Part shown: one piece after another, positions 25,583 to 42,848 of the stretch | How the letters are laid out: every line of letters begins with the position of its first letter | Numbering within the stretch: position 1 is the first letter of the stretch | Assembly: GCF_046630445.1 (NCBI RefSeq) | Contig: NC_092336.1 | Span: 293,747,501-293,811,500, forward strand | Source: Rutidosis leptorrhynchoides | Taxonomy: Eukaryota; Streptophyta; Magnoliopsida; Asterales; Asteraceae | DNA: 64,000 bases | Reading direction: 5' to 3' | Made by a program: the position numbers and the translations under genes | The notes under the pieces: model-generated | Told to the model about the DNA's origin: nothing | Database searches by the model: none | What the model saw: the letters and a program-made list of their open reading frames with translations, nothing else

Positions 25583-28500
25583 ATGGCCGCCAATAACAAC
25601 AACATTCCGAACTCACCAATAAACTTTAACAACCTATCGTTGAGGTCAATCCTCGAAAAGGAAAAACTCAACCATACGAACTTCATGGATTGGTTTCGCA
25701 ATCTAAGAATTGTCCTCAAACTAGAGGACGGGGAATATGTGTTAGAAGACCCCATTCCCGATCAACCGGATGAGGATGATACGGAAGGCATGGCTTATTG
25801 GGAGAAATATTGCACATATTCGTTGCAAGTTTCTTGCCTCATGCTTGGGACTATGATACCCGAACTCCAAAAGGATTTTGAGCATCATAGTGCATATGAC
25901 ATGATCACACAGTTGAAGGAGATGTTCCTTCAACAAGCTCGTGTCAAGCGCTTCGAAACGGTTCGAGCGCTTCATGCATGTCGGATGGACGACTCCCAAT
26001 CCGTTTCATCTTATGTCCTTAAGATGAAAAGCCTTATTGATCGAGCGAACCGTCTAAATTGCAATGTGTCTAATGAATTAGCCACGGACCTCATTCTCAA
26101 CTCATTGTCAAAAAGGTTTGACACATTTGTAATGAATTATAACATGAATGGTTGGGATAAAAGCATTGGCGAATTACATGCCATGCTTAAGACGGCAGAA
26201 GCAAGCATGGGTAAAAGGGCTTCACCCGTGTTTACGATCAATGAAGGTGGGTCCAAAAACAATAACACTTCTAAGCCAAAGGCGGCTAAGAGGAAGGGAC
26301 CCGCCTACCAAGGCAAAGGCAAGGGAAAAGGGAAGATGGTTACACCAACCAACAATAACAACAAGCAAAAGGTTGCTAGTAAAGCTAACCCCAAGGAAGA
26401 TCCGTGCTTTGGTTGCGGTGAGATGGGTCACTGGAAACGCAACTGCCCGGTCTACCTAAAGGAGTTGAAGGAAAAGAGGGATGCAGGGAAAACCTCAGGT
26501 AATGTATATATGGTATACATTGAGCTTAGTATTACTTCTTCTAATACATGGGTATTAGACACAGGATGTGGAACTCATATTTGTAATTCTTTGCAGGGGT
26601 TTAAAAGAAGTAATCAAGATGCGGGAACAACAAGTCTCTTCATGGAAAATGGAGCAAGGGTGCAAGTGAAAGCTCATTGAGACTTTATTTTAAAGCTTCC
26701 AAGTAGTTTGGAGCTTATTTTGAAAAATGTTTTGCATGCACCCGATTTATCTCGAAACATTCTTTCTGTATCCCGTTTGAAACAATATGGTTTTAATCTT
26801 AATTTTGTTAATGATGATATCCATGTTTCTTTAGATAATGTGTTCAATTTTAAGGCTTCGCCTTCGAATGGTATTTATGAATTGGTTCATGATGACACAT
26901 CATACAATAGCTCAATATACCATGCAAACACCAAGAAACTCAAAAGGGATTTGAGTGATTCCTACTTATGGCATTATCGCCTTGGTCACATAAACAAGAA
27001 TCGAATGCATACACTTCAAAAGAATGGCCTTTTGAAATCAAATGAACTAGACTCGTTTGATGTATGTGAATCTTGTTTACAAGGCAAAATGACTAAAGCA
27101 CCTTTCAAAGGGACCTATGAAAGGGCTAAGGACTTATTGGGATTAATACACTCTGATGTATGTGGACCCTTTAAGCCTATAGCTAGGAATGGTGAAAGAT
27201 ACTTCGTTACTTTCATTGATGACTTTAGTCGTTTCGGATATGTCTACTTATTAAGACACAAGGACGAAACTTTTGAAGCATTCAAGGAATATCAAAACGA
27301 AGTACAAAATCAACTCAATAAGACAATCAAGGTACTTCATACCGATAGAGGAGGTGAATACCTAAGCGATGCTTTCCTAGATCATCTTAAAAGTTGTGGG
27401 ATTATCTCACAACTCACTCCTCTTGGAACACCCCAACTTAATGAAGTTTCCGAAAGGAGGAACCGAACCCTAATGGATATGGTTCGATCTATGATGGCTA
27501 GAAGCTCGTTGCCTCTATCTTTTTGGGGTTATTGTCTATGCTCCGCGACTCGTATTTTAAATATGGCCCCAACCAAGAAAGTGGAATGAACTCCTCATGA
27601 GATGTGGTTTGGAAAACCTCCATCTCTATCATACTTAAAGGTATGGGGATGTGAAGCTTACCCTAAGCGTTACGTCCCTAATAAGTTGAATGCTCGATCC
27701 ACGAAGTGTATCTTTAAAGGATATCCCAAGGATGATATGGGATATTATTTCTATGATCCATCCGAGCAGAATGTATTTGTTGCTCGAAAGGCTGAATTCC
27801 TTGAAACTAAGTTCCTAATGGAAGGAAATAGTGAAAGGAAGATAGATCTTGAAGAGGATCAAGATCAAGTAGATGATACACAATTGGTTGACACTAGCAC
27901 TCAACATGAAAATGTTGAGAGTGATCAAATGGATGATCAAAATACACAAGATGTTTGCAGATCTGGTAGGATTAGTAATCCTCTTGAGAGATATGGGTTT
28001 CTCATGGATGGTTGCTATGTGGTTGATTTGGATGAACCAATAAACTACCAAGATGCTTTATCAAGGATTGATAAAGATAAATGGCAGGAAGCCATGAACG
28101 CTGAGATGCAATCCATGTATGACAACCAAGTTTGGGAACTTGTTACACAGCCTGCTGGCTCAAGGCTAGTTGATTGTAAATGGCTTTTCAAAATGAAAAC
28201 CGACATACATGGAAACTTGGATACATATAAAGCTAGACTTGTAGAAAAAGGTTTCACTCAAACTCAAGGGGTTGACTATGATGAAACTTTTTCGCCTGTG
28301 GCAATGCTAAAGTCTATTAGGATATTACTTGCCATTGCTACTCATTATGATTATGAAATATGGCAAATGGATGTCAAAACCGCTTTCCTAAATGAACATC
28401 TTGAGGAAGATGTCTATATGGTTCAGCCTGAAGGTTTTGTTGATTCGAAATATCCTAAAAAGGTATGCAAGTTAAAGAAGTCAATCTACGGATTGAAACA

Positions 28501-29617
28501 AGCATCTAGAATGTGGAATCATCGATTTAATGAGGAGGCCAAGCAATTTGGCTTCATTAAAAATGGTGATGAAGATTGTGTATACAAGAAAGCTAGTGGG
28601 AGCACTATCATGTTCCTTGTACTATATGTGGATGATATATTGTTATTTGGAAACGATATTCCGGCAATGCAAGGTGTTAAAACTTGGCTAAGTAAATGCT
28701 TTTCCATTAAGGATCTTGGAGAAGCACAATACGTTTTGGGGATTGGGATCTACAGGGATAGATCCAAGAAACTGATAGGTTTGAATCAAAGTGCATACAT
28801 TGAAAAGGTCTTGAAAAGGTTCAAGATGGAGAACTCTAAGAAAGGTTTGGTACCTAATCAAAGAGGAACGCTCCTTAGTTCATCTCAGTGCCCCACCATG
28901 AAAGATGAACAAGAAAGAATGAAGAATGTCCCATATGCGTCTGCTATTGGGTCAATCATGTATGCAATGATATGCACTAGACCGGATGTGTCATGCGCTC
29001 TAAGCTTGACAAGTAGATACCAGAATAACCCAGGAAACAGTCATTGGATTGCTGTTAAAAGTATATTGAAATACCTTAGGAGGACTAAGGATATGTTTCT
29101 AATATATGGGTCTGGTGAGGAGGAACTCGCTGTAAAAGGTTACATGGACGTGAGTTTCCAAACTGATCGAGATCATTCTCGATCACAATCCGGTTATGTC
29201 TTCACGTTAAATGGAGGTGCGGTCTCTTGGAAGAGTTCAAAACAGGATGTTGTTGCATTATCCACTATAGAGTCGGAGTACATTGCCACCTCATTGGTAG
29301 CGCAGGAAGCTGCATGGATGAAGAAATTCATCGATGACTTAGGAGTAGTCCCTTCCATTCAGGACCCTCTTGAGATCTTTTGTGACAACGAGGGTGTGAT
29401 TGCTCAAATCAAGGAACCTCGTGCTCACCAAAAGACCCGTCACATTGAGCGGAGATTCAACTACATAAGGGATGAAGTTGAAAAGGGAAAGATATGTATT
29501 CGCAAAGTTCACACAGATCTTAATATAGTGGATCCACTCACGAAACTCTTACATGGTGCAAAACATCAAGGGCATGTTAGTGCATTAGGGCTTCGATATT
29601 CTAGTGATTGGTCATGA
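25583..29617 (+). pseudogene. C2 copia gag-pol polyprotein, two nonsense codons
   Basis: One frame of about 1345 codons with stops only at 26678-26680 and 27587-27589 (the second is TGA where C3 has CGA). Order: gag from ATG 25583 (MAANNNNIP), zinc knuckle CFGCGEMGHWKRNC, protease with VLDTGCGTH, integrase HHCC (WHYRLGHINKN...CESCLQGK), integrase core (HSDVCGPF, HTDRGGEYLSD, and the Glu of NEVSERRNRTL), reverse transcriptase with LYVDDILLFGND, RNase H (DVSFQTDRD...SWKSSKQDVVALSTIESEY), ending SSDWS. This order, integrase before reverse transcriptase, defines Ty1/copia. Without the two stops the frame would be complete; as it stands the element cannot make pol. Confidence 0.95.
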
Positions 29618-30387
29618 TCTGTTTTAAGTATTGTAACGGAACGAAATTGTTCAAACTCATTAATATAATTATGGTATTAATTTATTTTGAGTTATGTTCC
29701 TATTTTGCATATTTTATCCATGAATAAGTAATTGTTCTAAATTCCGTAGTCGATCACATTTGTGGGAACAAGTGTGAGGTTTAGACTATTGTGAACTTGT
29801 ATTGGTATACATTTACGGGATGAATGTGGGGCAAGGTTGCAACCAAGGTTCATAGATATTTGTGAGATACAAATATTGGAAGACCCGCCCTCAAGATTCA
29901 CTAAATGGAGCCTTTGTGGTTGATCACATGTAATCTTGAGTAAAGGCGAATATCATCGTATCCTCTGACCTGAGATACATATTGGGTTCGGATATTCACT
30001 AAGTATTGTGCCTTGATTCTTTCCTTCGCTATTCTGAAATATGGTAGTTCATAAGGAAGAGCTCAGGTATAATGCATAGTGTATATCTAGGACATATGTA
30101 GTCAAGATGGAATTTGTCCCTCTTATTCGTTGAGAGTCAGATGTCTAAGGCCTGATAAAGTTAAATCTAGAAGAGAGTGATCACTCTATGTCTCTTGGAT
30201 TTAACATGACATCTAGGATGAAAGGATATAATGAAAAGATTCACCTAATCATATTCGAGATGGGAACTCGAAAGGGATGATGTTATTGAATGGCACTAAG
30301 TCATAACATATTGGGGGTGATGGACGGTCGTTAGGTGGTATCCGTCACTTGCATTAATTTCTTATGTTTTTCGTGCAAGTGGGAGAT
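29618..30387 (+). other. C2 3' untranslated region and polypurine tract
   Basis: 770 bp without a supported ORF. It ends in GCAAGTGGGAGAT (30375-30387), the plus-strand primer. The same region of C3 is 31890-32658 on the other strand. Confidence 0.8.
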
Positions 30388-30962
30388 TGAAGGTTTTTCG
30401 TATGCCCGAGAGACATATCAAATTAACGTGGCTAATATGTTTTGATCCAAGTTAGGTCATACCCAATAACAAGCTTACCAACATCTTATACGTATTTGAT
30501 CTTAACGATTGGATCATTAAATAAATACGCGACACTTAGATTTTAGAAAATCGCGTTTCTAAAATATTATCACTTGAGATAAATTATTTGGATAATTTAT
30601 ATATAATTGTTTATGGGTTTAAATAATTATATTGTGTTATATTTTATAAAAGGTTTTATAAAATATATAAGTAACAAAATAATACATAAGTTTATAACAA
30701 GTTTATAAACTTTTATAAACTTACAAGTATTATTATTAAACATTATAAGTGTGCAGATTTTGGGACTCCAAGGAGACACCCCATGCTTATTTTGGTTACT
30801 TTAAAGTTGACACAACTCCTAAGGAACATGCCTAACTAGTTTACCAAGGCTTGACTCAAGTGATACATAAAAATACACAAAAATAGCAAGTGAAATTCAA
30901 CTCCTTTTGCTGAATTCTGGCTGATTTTTCTACTGTCCAAGAGGGAGTTCTTGAGCTTATTT
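30388..30962 (+). repeat. C2 3' LTR, first part
   Basis: TGAAGGTTTTTCG... to the C3 insertion; the LTR resumes at 39066. The last five bases (TATTT, 30958-30962) are the left copy of the C3 target duplication. Confidence 0.94.
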
Positions 30963-31889
30963 TGTTGGGTTTTAACATGTTTCATAACACTTAAAACCTT
31001 TTAAGAACCATTCAAAGCGGAAGCATGAAAAATCATTTGGTAACTTGTTAAATCTTTAACCAATTAAAGTTTAAAACCCAATTAGGATCAAGTTGTGATA
31101 TATACTTACAAACTACAAGCAAGAATAAGATGTTATACCTATTCCAAGCTTGTTGAAAGAGATGAAGATGATGATGTTGAATGGAGCTTCAAATGGATGA
31201 AACCTCAAGAGATTATACCCCAAACTTGTAACCAACACCTTGTAATTTGGTTAGGATTTAATCAACACTTGAGAACAAGCTTGCTAAAAGAAAAATGATC
31301 TCCTTAACCTCCTTGAAAGGCCACGGCAGAAACAGCAAGGAAGGGAGAAGAATCCAGTTTTTTTTTAGCTTATTTTGATGTGTATTGCATGTGTGTTTTG
31401 GTCAAAACCTTGGTTAACCTCTTAAGCATGTGCCTAAGGAATTGTGTTGTCTTAAAAGTGACAAAACAAGCATGGGATGACTCCTTGAAACCCTAAAATC
31501 TGCACATGCATATATTTTATAACCAAGCTTATATTTTATAAACTTGTTGTATAAAACTTTGCAATTTTATAAAACTTGTTATATATACATTGTGCATTTG
31601 TTAAGTCACATATTTTATAAACCAATCTTATAAAATATAACACAACATAATTATTTAAACCTATAAATAATTAAATACAAATTATCCAAATAATTTATTT
31701 CAAGCAATAACATTTCAGAAAACCGATTTTCTAAAGTTCAAGTGTCGCGTATTTATTCAACGATCCAGTCGTTAAGATTAAATACTTATAAAGTGTTGGT
31801 AAGTTTGTTATTGGGTATGACCCGACTTGGATCATAACATGTTAGCCACGTTAATTTAATATGTCTCTCGGGCATACGAAATACCTTCA
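30963..31889 (-). repeat. C3 3' LTR
   Basis: 927 bp, plus strand TGTTGGGTTTTAAC...ATACCTTCA. The complement of the polypurine tract (ATCTCCCACTT) follows at 31890. Confidence 0.96.
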
Positions 31890-32658
31890 ATCTCCCACTT
31901 GCACGAGAAACATAAGAAATTAATGCAAGTGATGGATACAGCCTAACACACCGTCCATCACCCCTAATATGTTATGACTTTGTGCCATTCAATAACATCA
32001 TCCCTTTCGAGTTCCCATCTTGAATATGATTAGGTGAATCTTTCATTATTTCCTTTCGTCCTAGATGTCATGTTAAATCCAAGAGATACAGAGTGATCAC
32101 TCTCTTATAGATTTAACTTTTCAGGCCTTAGACATCTAACTCTCAACGAATAAGAGGGACAAATTCCATCTTGACTACATACGTCCTAGATATACACTTT
32201 GTAATATACCTGAGTTCTTCCTTATTTACTACCATGTTTCAGAATAGCGAAGGAAAGAATCAAGGCACAGTACTTGGTGAATATCCGAACCCAATATGTA
32301 TCTCAGGTCAGAGGATACAATGATATTCGCCTTTACTCAAGATTACATGTAATCAACCACAAAGGCTCTATACAGTAATTCTTGAGAACGGGTCTTCCAA
32401 TATTTGTTTCCCACAAATATCTATGAACCTTGGTTGCAACCTTGCCCCACATTCAACCTATGAATGTATACCAATCCGAGTTCATAATAGTCTAAACCTC
32501 ACACTTGTTCCCACAAATGTGATCGACTACGGAAATTTAGAATAATTGCTTATTCATGGATGAAATATGCAAAATAGGAACAAAACACAAATAAATTAAC
32601 ACCATAGTTATATTAATGAGTTTGAATAATTTCGTTCCGGTACAATACATAAAATAGA
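31890..32658 (-). other. C3 3' untranslated region with polypurine tract
   Basis: 769 bp without ORF. The minus strand ends AAGTGGGAGAT just before the LTR. It is collinear with 29618-30387 of C2. Confidence 0.8.
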
Positions 32659-35600
32659 TCATATCCAATCACTAGAATATCGAAGCCCTAATGCACAAAC
32701 ATGTCCCTCATGTTTTGGCCCATGTAAAAGCTTCGTGAGTGGATCCGCAACATTTTGATCTGTGTGAACTTTGTGAATACATATCTTTCCCTTTTCAACC
32801 TCATCCCTAATGTAGTTGAATCTCCGCTCAATGTGACGAGTCTTTTGATGAGCACGAGGTTCCTTGATTTGAGCAATCGCACCCTCGTTGTCACAAAAGA
32901 TCTCAAGAGGGTCCTGAATGGAAGGGACCACTCCTAAGTCGTCGATGAATTTCTTCATCCATGCAGCTTCCTGAGCTGCCAGTGAGGCGGTAATGTACTC
33001 CGACTCTGTAGTGGATAACGCAACAACCTCCTGTTTCGAACTCTTCCAAGAGACTGCACCACCATTTAACATGAAGACATAACCGGATTGTGATCGAGAG
33101 TCATCTCGATCAGTTTGGAAACTCGCGTCCACGTAACATTTTACAGCGAGTTCCTCCTCACCAGACCCATATATTAGAAACATATCCTTAGTCCTCCTAA
33201 GGTATTTCAATATGCTTTTAACAGCAATCCAATGACTATTTCCTGGGTTATTCTGGTATCTACTTGTCAAGCTTAGAGCGCATGACACATCCGGTCTAGT
33301 ACATATCATTGCATACATGATAGACCCAATAGCAGATGCGTATGGGACTTCCTTCATTCTCTCTTGTTCATCTTTAGTGGCAGGACACTGAGATGAACTG
33401 AGAACGGTTCCTTTTTGAATAGGTACCAAACCTATCTTAGAGTTTTCCATCTTGAACCTTTTCAAGATTTTATCAATGTATGTACTTTGACTTAAACCTA
33501 TCAATCTCTTGGATCTATTCCTATAGATCCCTATCCCCAATATGTATTGTGCATCTCCTAGATCCTTAATGGAGAAGCAACTCTTTAGCCAAGTTTTGAC
33601 TCCTTGCATTGTGGTAATATCATTCCCAAATAATAATATATCATCCACATATAGTACAAGGAACATGATAGTGCTCCCACTAGCTTTCTTATATACACAA
33701 GCTTCATCACCATTTTTAATGAAGCCAAATTTCTCGGCTTCCTCATTAAAACGATGATTCCACATTCTAGATGCTTGTTTCAATCCGTAGATTGACTTCT
33801 TTAACTTGCATACCCTTTTAGGATATTTTGGATCAACAAAACCTTCAGGTTGGACCATATAGACATCTTCCATAAGATATCCATTTAGGAAAGCGGTTTT
33901 GACATCCATTTGCCATATTTCATAGTCGTAGTGAGCAGTAATGGCAAATAATATCCTAATAGACTTTAGCATTGCCACAGGCGAGAAAGTTTCATCATAA
34001 TCAACCCCTTGAGTTTGAGTGAAACCTTTTGCAAAAAGTCTAGCTTTATATGTATCCAAGTTTCCATGTATGTCGGTTTTCATTTTGAAAAGCCATTTGC
34101 AATCAACTAGCTTAGAGCTAGGAGGTTGCTCAACAAGTTCCCACACTTGGTTTTCATACATGGATTGCATCTCGGCGTTCATGGCTTCCTGCCATTTATC
34201 TTTATCAATCCTTGATAAAGCATCTTGGTAGTTTGTTGGTTCATCCAAATCAACCGTATAGCAACCATCTATGAGAAACCCATATCTCTCAGGAGGATTG
34301 CTAATCCTACCAGATCTACGAATTCCTTGTGTATTTTGATCATCCATTTGATCACTATCAACATTTTGATGTTGAGTGCTAGTGTCAACCAATTGTGTAT
34401 CATCTACTTGATCTTGAACCTCTTCAAGATCTATCTTCCTTTCACTATTTCCTTCCATTAGGAACTTAGTTTCAAGGAATTCCGCCTTCCGAGCACCAAA
34501 TACATTCTGCTCGGATGGATCATAGAAATAGTATCCCATATCATCCTTGGGATATCCTATGAAGATACACTTCGTGGATCGAGCATTCAACTTATTAGGG
34601 ACGTAACGCTTAGGATAAGCTTCACATCCCCATACCTTTAAGTATGATAGAGATGGAGGTTTACCAAACCACATCTCGTGAGGAGTTCGTTCCACTTTCT
34701 TGGTTGGGGCCATATTTAAAATACGAGCCGCGGAGCTTAGACAATAACCCCAAAATGATAGAGGCAACGAGCTTCTTGCCATCATAGATCGAACCATATC
34801 CATTAGGGTTCGGTTCCTCCTTTCAGAAATTCCATTAAGTTGCGGTGTTCCGGGTGGAGTAAGTTGTGAGATAATCCCACAACTCCTAAGATGATCTTGG
34901 AAGGCATCGCTTAGGTATTCACCTCCTCTATCGGTACGAAGTACCTTAATTGTCCTATTGAGTTGATTTTGTACTTCGTTTTGATATTCTTTGAATGCTT
35001 CAAACGTTTCGTCCTTGTGTCTTAATAAGTAGACATATCCGAAACGACTAAAGTCATCAATGAAAGTAACAAAGTATCTTTCACCATTCCTAGTCATGGG
35101 TTTAAAGGGTCCACATACATCCGAATGTATTAATCCCAATAAATCTTTAGCCCTTTCATAGGTCCCTTTGAAAGGTGCTTTAGTCATCTTGCCTTGTAAA
35201 CAAGATTCACATACTTCAAACGAATCCATTTCATTTGATTTCAAAAGTCCATACTTTTGAAGTGTATGTATTCGGTTCTTGTTTATGTGACCAAGGCGAC
35301 AATGCCATAAGTAGGAATCACTCAAATCCCTTTTGAGTTTCTTGGTGCTTGTATGGTACATTGAGCTACTAGATGATGTGTCATCATGAACCAATTCATA
35401 AATTCCATTTGAAGGTGAAGCCTTGAAATAGAATACATTATCTAAATAAATATGGATATCATCATTAACAAAATTAAGATTAAAACCACATTGTTTCAAA
35501 CGGGAAATGGAAATAATGTTTCGACATAAATCGGGTGCATACAAAACATCTTTCAAAATAAGTTCCAAACCACTTGGAAGCTTTAACACAAAGTCTCCTT

Positions 35601-36689
35601 GAGCCTTCACTTGCACTTTGGCTCCATTCCCATGTAGAGACTTGATGTTCCCGTTTGCTTGCTACTTCTTTTGAACCCCTGCAATGAATTGCAAATGTGA
35701 GTTCCACATCCAGTGTCTAATACCCATGTATTAGAAGAAGTAATACTAAGCTCTATATATACCATATATATATTACCTGAGGTTTGCCCTGCATCCCTCT
35801 TGTCCTTCAACTCCTTAAGATAAACCGGACAGTTTCGTTTCCAATGACCCATCTCACCGCAACCGAAACATGGGTCTTCCTTGGGGTTTGCCTTCTCGGC
35901 TACCTTTTTCTTCTTAGCCTTGTTGATGGTTGGGGTAACCATCTTCCCCTTCCCTTTGCCTTGATGGGCGGGTCCTTTTCTCTTAGCCACCATTGGCTTA
36001 GAGGTGTTACCTTTGGAGCCACTTTGATCGATTGCTAACACGGGTAAAGCCCTTTTACCCATGCTAGTTTCCGCCGTTCTAAGCATACCGTGAAGCTCAC
36101 CTATGCTCTTATCCATCCCATTCATATTGTAATTAATTACAAATTGATCAAACCTTTTTGATAGGGAGTTAAGGATAAGATCGGTGGCTAACTCGTTGGA
36201 AATGTTTAGGTTAAGACGGTTAGCACGATCGATAAGGCTTTTCATCTTAAGTACATAAGATGAAACCGATTGGGTATCGTCCATACGACAAGCATGTAGC
36301 GCCCGAACCGTTTCGAAGCGCTCGACACGCGCTTGTTGGAGGAACATCTCCTTCAATTGCGTTATCATGTCGTATGCACTATGGTGCTCGAAATCCTTTT
36401 GGAGTTCGGGTATCATAGTCCCAAGCATTAAGCATGAGACTTGAAGGGAGTCGTGGCAATACTTATCTTAAGAGGCCATTGCCTCCACATCATTCTCATC
36501 CGGTTGATCGGGAATGGGGTCCTCAAGCACATACATTTTATCCTCTTGTTTGAGGACAATCCGAAGATTGCGGAACCAATCCATAAAGTTTGTATGGTTG
36601 AGTTTGTCTTTCTCTAAGAGAGACCTTAATGATAGGTGGTTCAGGTTAAGTGGTGCGTTTGGAATGTTGTTGTTGTTATTGGCGGCCAT
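32659..36689 (-). pseudogene. C3 copia gag-pol, one nonsense codon and one frameshift
   Basis: ATG at 36689 (MAANNNNN). TAA at 36468-36470 replaces the Tyr codon seen in C1. Gag then continues to the zinc knuckle CFGCGEMGHWKRNC and protease VLDTGCGTH. A one-base loss near 35625-35635, compared with C2, shifts the frame. From 35616 to 32659 the rest is open for 985 codons: integrase zinc region (WHCRLGHINKN), core (HSDVCGPF, RTDRGGEYLSD, GISERRNRT), reverse transcriptase LYVDDILLFGND, and RNase H with SWKSSKQEVVALSTTESEY. Integrase to RNase H is therefore undamaged, and only gag-protease is broken. Overall layout and length match C2. Confidence 0.95.
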
Positions 36690-38133
36690 CTACAAAATTA
36701 ACAAAGTTCGTTTAAGTATTGATTTTAATTTAACATTCAATACCCTTTTAAATTTTAATTGACTTATTAAATATTAGAATCCAACGGTAAATCAAATTTC
36801 GGTTAGGTGACCTTTATCCTGTTATTTGATTTAGCTAGGTAGTCATTATATGACAATTGCAATCCTTTTGCAACTTCTAAGTTATGGGATCATGCAATCC
36901 TTTTGCATGGCATATTTATCCCATCAACGCCTATTTGTTCATCATGCTTCGGTGACCCTAAGTTCATGATTCCCAAATCAAGTCGTCCTACTTGTGTAAA
37001 CGTGTAGACTTAACATACAAGTGGTTAGGTGACCTTTATCCCACATGTATGCGAAGTGTACCTTATTCATATTAGTTCGCTCATGACGGTTAGGTGACCT
37101 TTATCCCATCAAGAGTTTCCTAATACGTCTAAGTGTTTCCACAAAAGGATGGCGTTTAACTTGTTTTCCTTGTTAATAAGGGATTTTAAGTTTTCATTAA
37201 TTCTAGTTTGAGAAAACTTTTGAACCATACACCAACATGCATTTAGTGTATGGTTTATTTGAAAATCCATTTTCATGTTATGTAATAAAGCCAATTTTAT
37301 TACTTTGATATAAACCATTTTATATGTATGATCCTTATCATGATCTTAATAACCGTTTATTAATGTCCTTTTAGCCATTTCAATTTAACCATTTTAAATT
37401 GTCGTTTTGCATGTGATTAATAACGTCTAATTTAACCAATTAAATTTTAGTTTTGTTTGTTGTTAACTTGTGTGATTAACTTGTAGCATACAAACATACA
37501 ATCCACAATCATACAAGAAATTAAAACAACCACGCATGCAAAACAAAGATGTTCACAATCTAGCCATTTTGGTAGGCATTTGTTTAGCCGAAAACAAATG
37601 CCACCGGTTAAGGGGTTATAACACAAAGTTAGAGATTTCAAAATCTCCCACTCAATCTTGCATCCAAATGCTTCTTCTTGTGTTCTTCATCTTGCATCTT
37701 CATCTTTTACAAAAAATATATCCTAATACATTTTGTCTAAAAAATGAAAATGCAACCTAATCTATTTTACATACCAAATATAAAATAAATTACATAACCA
37801 AATGAATATTATTACAACCAATTGAATAATTATTACATGCCTTTTGAATGAATAATAATACACACCAAATGAATCATAAATCAACCAAACACACATGCAT
37901 GCAACACAAGGTCAAGGCTAGGATTGTGAACATTACATACAACCAAAATTAGACCAAATGGAAGAACCCAAAAACCCATTTTGGGTCTCCTTAAATTCGG
38001 CCTAAATACCAAAGCCACCCAAACCCTAAAATTTTTGCATTCTACTATCATGCATGTTCATAAAATGCAAAATATAGTGGGTTTAACATATCATCTCGAA
38101 GCATATTTCATCAACTTCGGCTCTAGATACCAT
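36690..38133 (-). other. C3 5' leader with primer binding site
   Basis: 1444 bp of untranslated leader, collinear with 1022-2387 of C1. GGTTAGGTGACCTTTATCCC occurs near 36803, 37022 and 37088. The primer site TGGTATCTAGAGCC (minus strand, 38119-38132) touches the LTR. The minisatellite of C2 is absent. Confidence 0.8.
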
Positions 38134-39060
38134 TGTTGGGTTTTAACATGTTTCATAACACTTAAAACCTTTTAAGAACCATTCAAAGCGGAAGCATGAA
38201 AAATCATTTGGTAACTTGTTAAATCTTTAACCAATTAAAGTTTAAAACCCAATTAGGATCAAGTTGTGATATATACTTACAAACTACAAGCAAGAATAAG
38301 ATGTTATACCTATTCCAAGCTAGTTGAAAGAGATGAAGATGATGATGTTGAATGGAGCTTCAAATGGATGAAACCTCAAGAGATTATACCCCAAACTTGT
38401 AACCAACACCTTGTACTTTGGTTAGGATTTAATCAACACTTGAGAACAAGCTTGCTAAAAGAAAAATGATCTCCTTAACCTCCTTGAAAGGCCACGGCAG
38501 AAACAGCAAGGAAGGGAGAAGAATCCAGTTTTTTTTAAGCTTATTTTGATGTGTATTGCATGTGTGTTTTGGTCAAAACCTTGGTTAACCTCTTAAGCAT
38601 GTGCCTAAGGAATTGTGTTGTCTTAAAAGTGACAAAACAAGCATGGGATGACTCCTTGAAACCCCAAAATCTGCACATGCATATATTTTATAACCAAGCT
38701 TATATTTTATAAACTTGTTGTATAAAACTTTGCAATTTTATAAAACTTGTTATATATACATTGTGCATTTGTTAAGTCACATATTTTATAAACCAATCTT
38801 ATAAAATATAACACAACATAATTATTTAAACCTATAAATAATTAAATACAAATTATCCAAATAATTTATTTCAAGCAATAACATTTCAGAAAACCGATTT
38901 TCTAAAGTTCAAGTGTCGCGTATCTATTCAACGATCCAGTCGTTAAGATTAAATACTTATAAAGTGTTGGTAAGTTTGTTATTGGGTATGACCCGACTTG
39001 GATCATAACATGTTAGCCACTTTAATTTAATATGTCTCTCGGGCATACGAAATACCTTCA
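38134..39060 (-). repeat. C3 5' LTR
   Basis: 927 bp, nearly identical to 30963-31889. Differences seen include CTTGTACTTTGG against CTTGTAATTTGG, TATCTATT against TATTTATT, and CCACTTTAAT against CCACGTTAAT. Confidence 0.96.
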
Positions 39061-42528
<3,468 letters not shown>

Positions 42529-42848
42529 TTTCTTCAAAATAGTCAAATGGAACAAGTTAATCATACATAATATTAAGAGTAGTTAATAGTATTTCGTAGC
42601 ATAATATGAACTCATTTATAAAAGTTTTTTCTTCATATTAGCGTTTTATAAGTTTAAATTCGGTTAGTACCTACCCGTTAAGTTCATACTTAGTAGCTAA
42701 TATACAATTCAACTACTACAATTCTATATGAAAACTTTCAAACTTTTACACAATATTTTACAAACTTACAATACCGCTTATTTTACATATAGCATGAAAT
42801 ATAGCACACAATAAATTTGATACAGGATGGTTGTGAAGATAATTCTTG
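42529..42848 (-). other. G2 spacer between F-box-like ORF and gag
   Basis: About 320 bp without ORF. The minus strand carries TTAACGGGTAGGTACT near 42668-42683, identical to the sequence at the pol/3' LTR junction (21606-21621), suggesting an internal copy of the plus-strand priming site. Confidence 0.65.

Larger units (their letters stand above)
30963..39060 (-). mobile_element. Ty1/copia retrotransposon C3, youngest insertion
   Basis: An 8098-bp minus-strand copia element with LTRs of 927 bp each, inserted in the 3' LTR of C2 with the duplication TATTT (30958-30962 and 39061-39065). The LTRs differ at about six positions by my reading, so the insertion is recent on the scale of this window. 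The coding region nevertheless has a nonsense codon and a frameshift. Confidence 0.96.

Noticed and set aside
31095..31298. 67-codon ORF present identically in both C3 LTRs (also 38266-38469)
   Set aside because: Identity is due to LTR duplication; the corresponding C1 LTR sequence (near 2535-2700) has changes and does not keep the frame.
35784..36038. Plus-strand ORF with hydrophobic segments resembling a membrane protein (also 116-370)
   Set aside because: Antisense of copia gag around the zinc knuckle; it recurs only because gag recurs.
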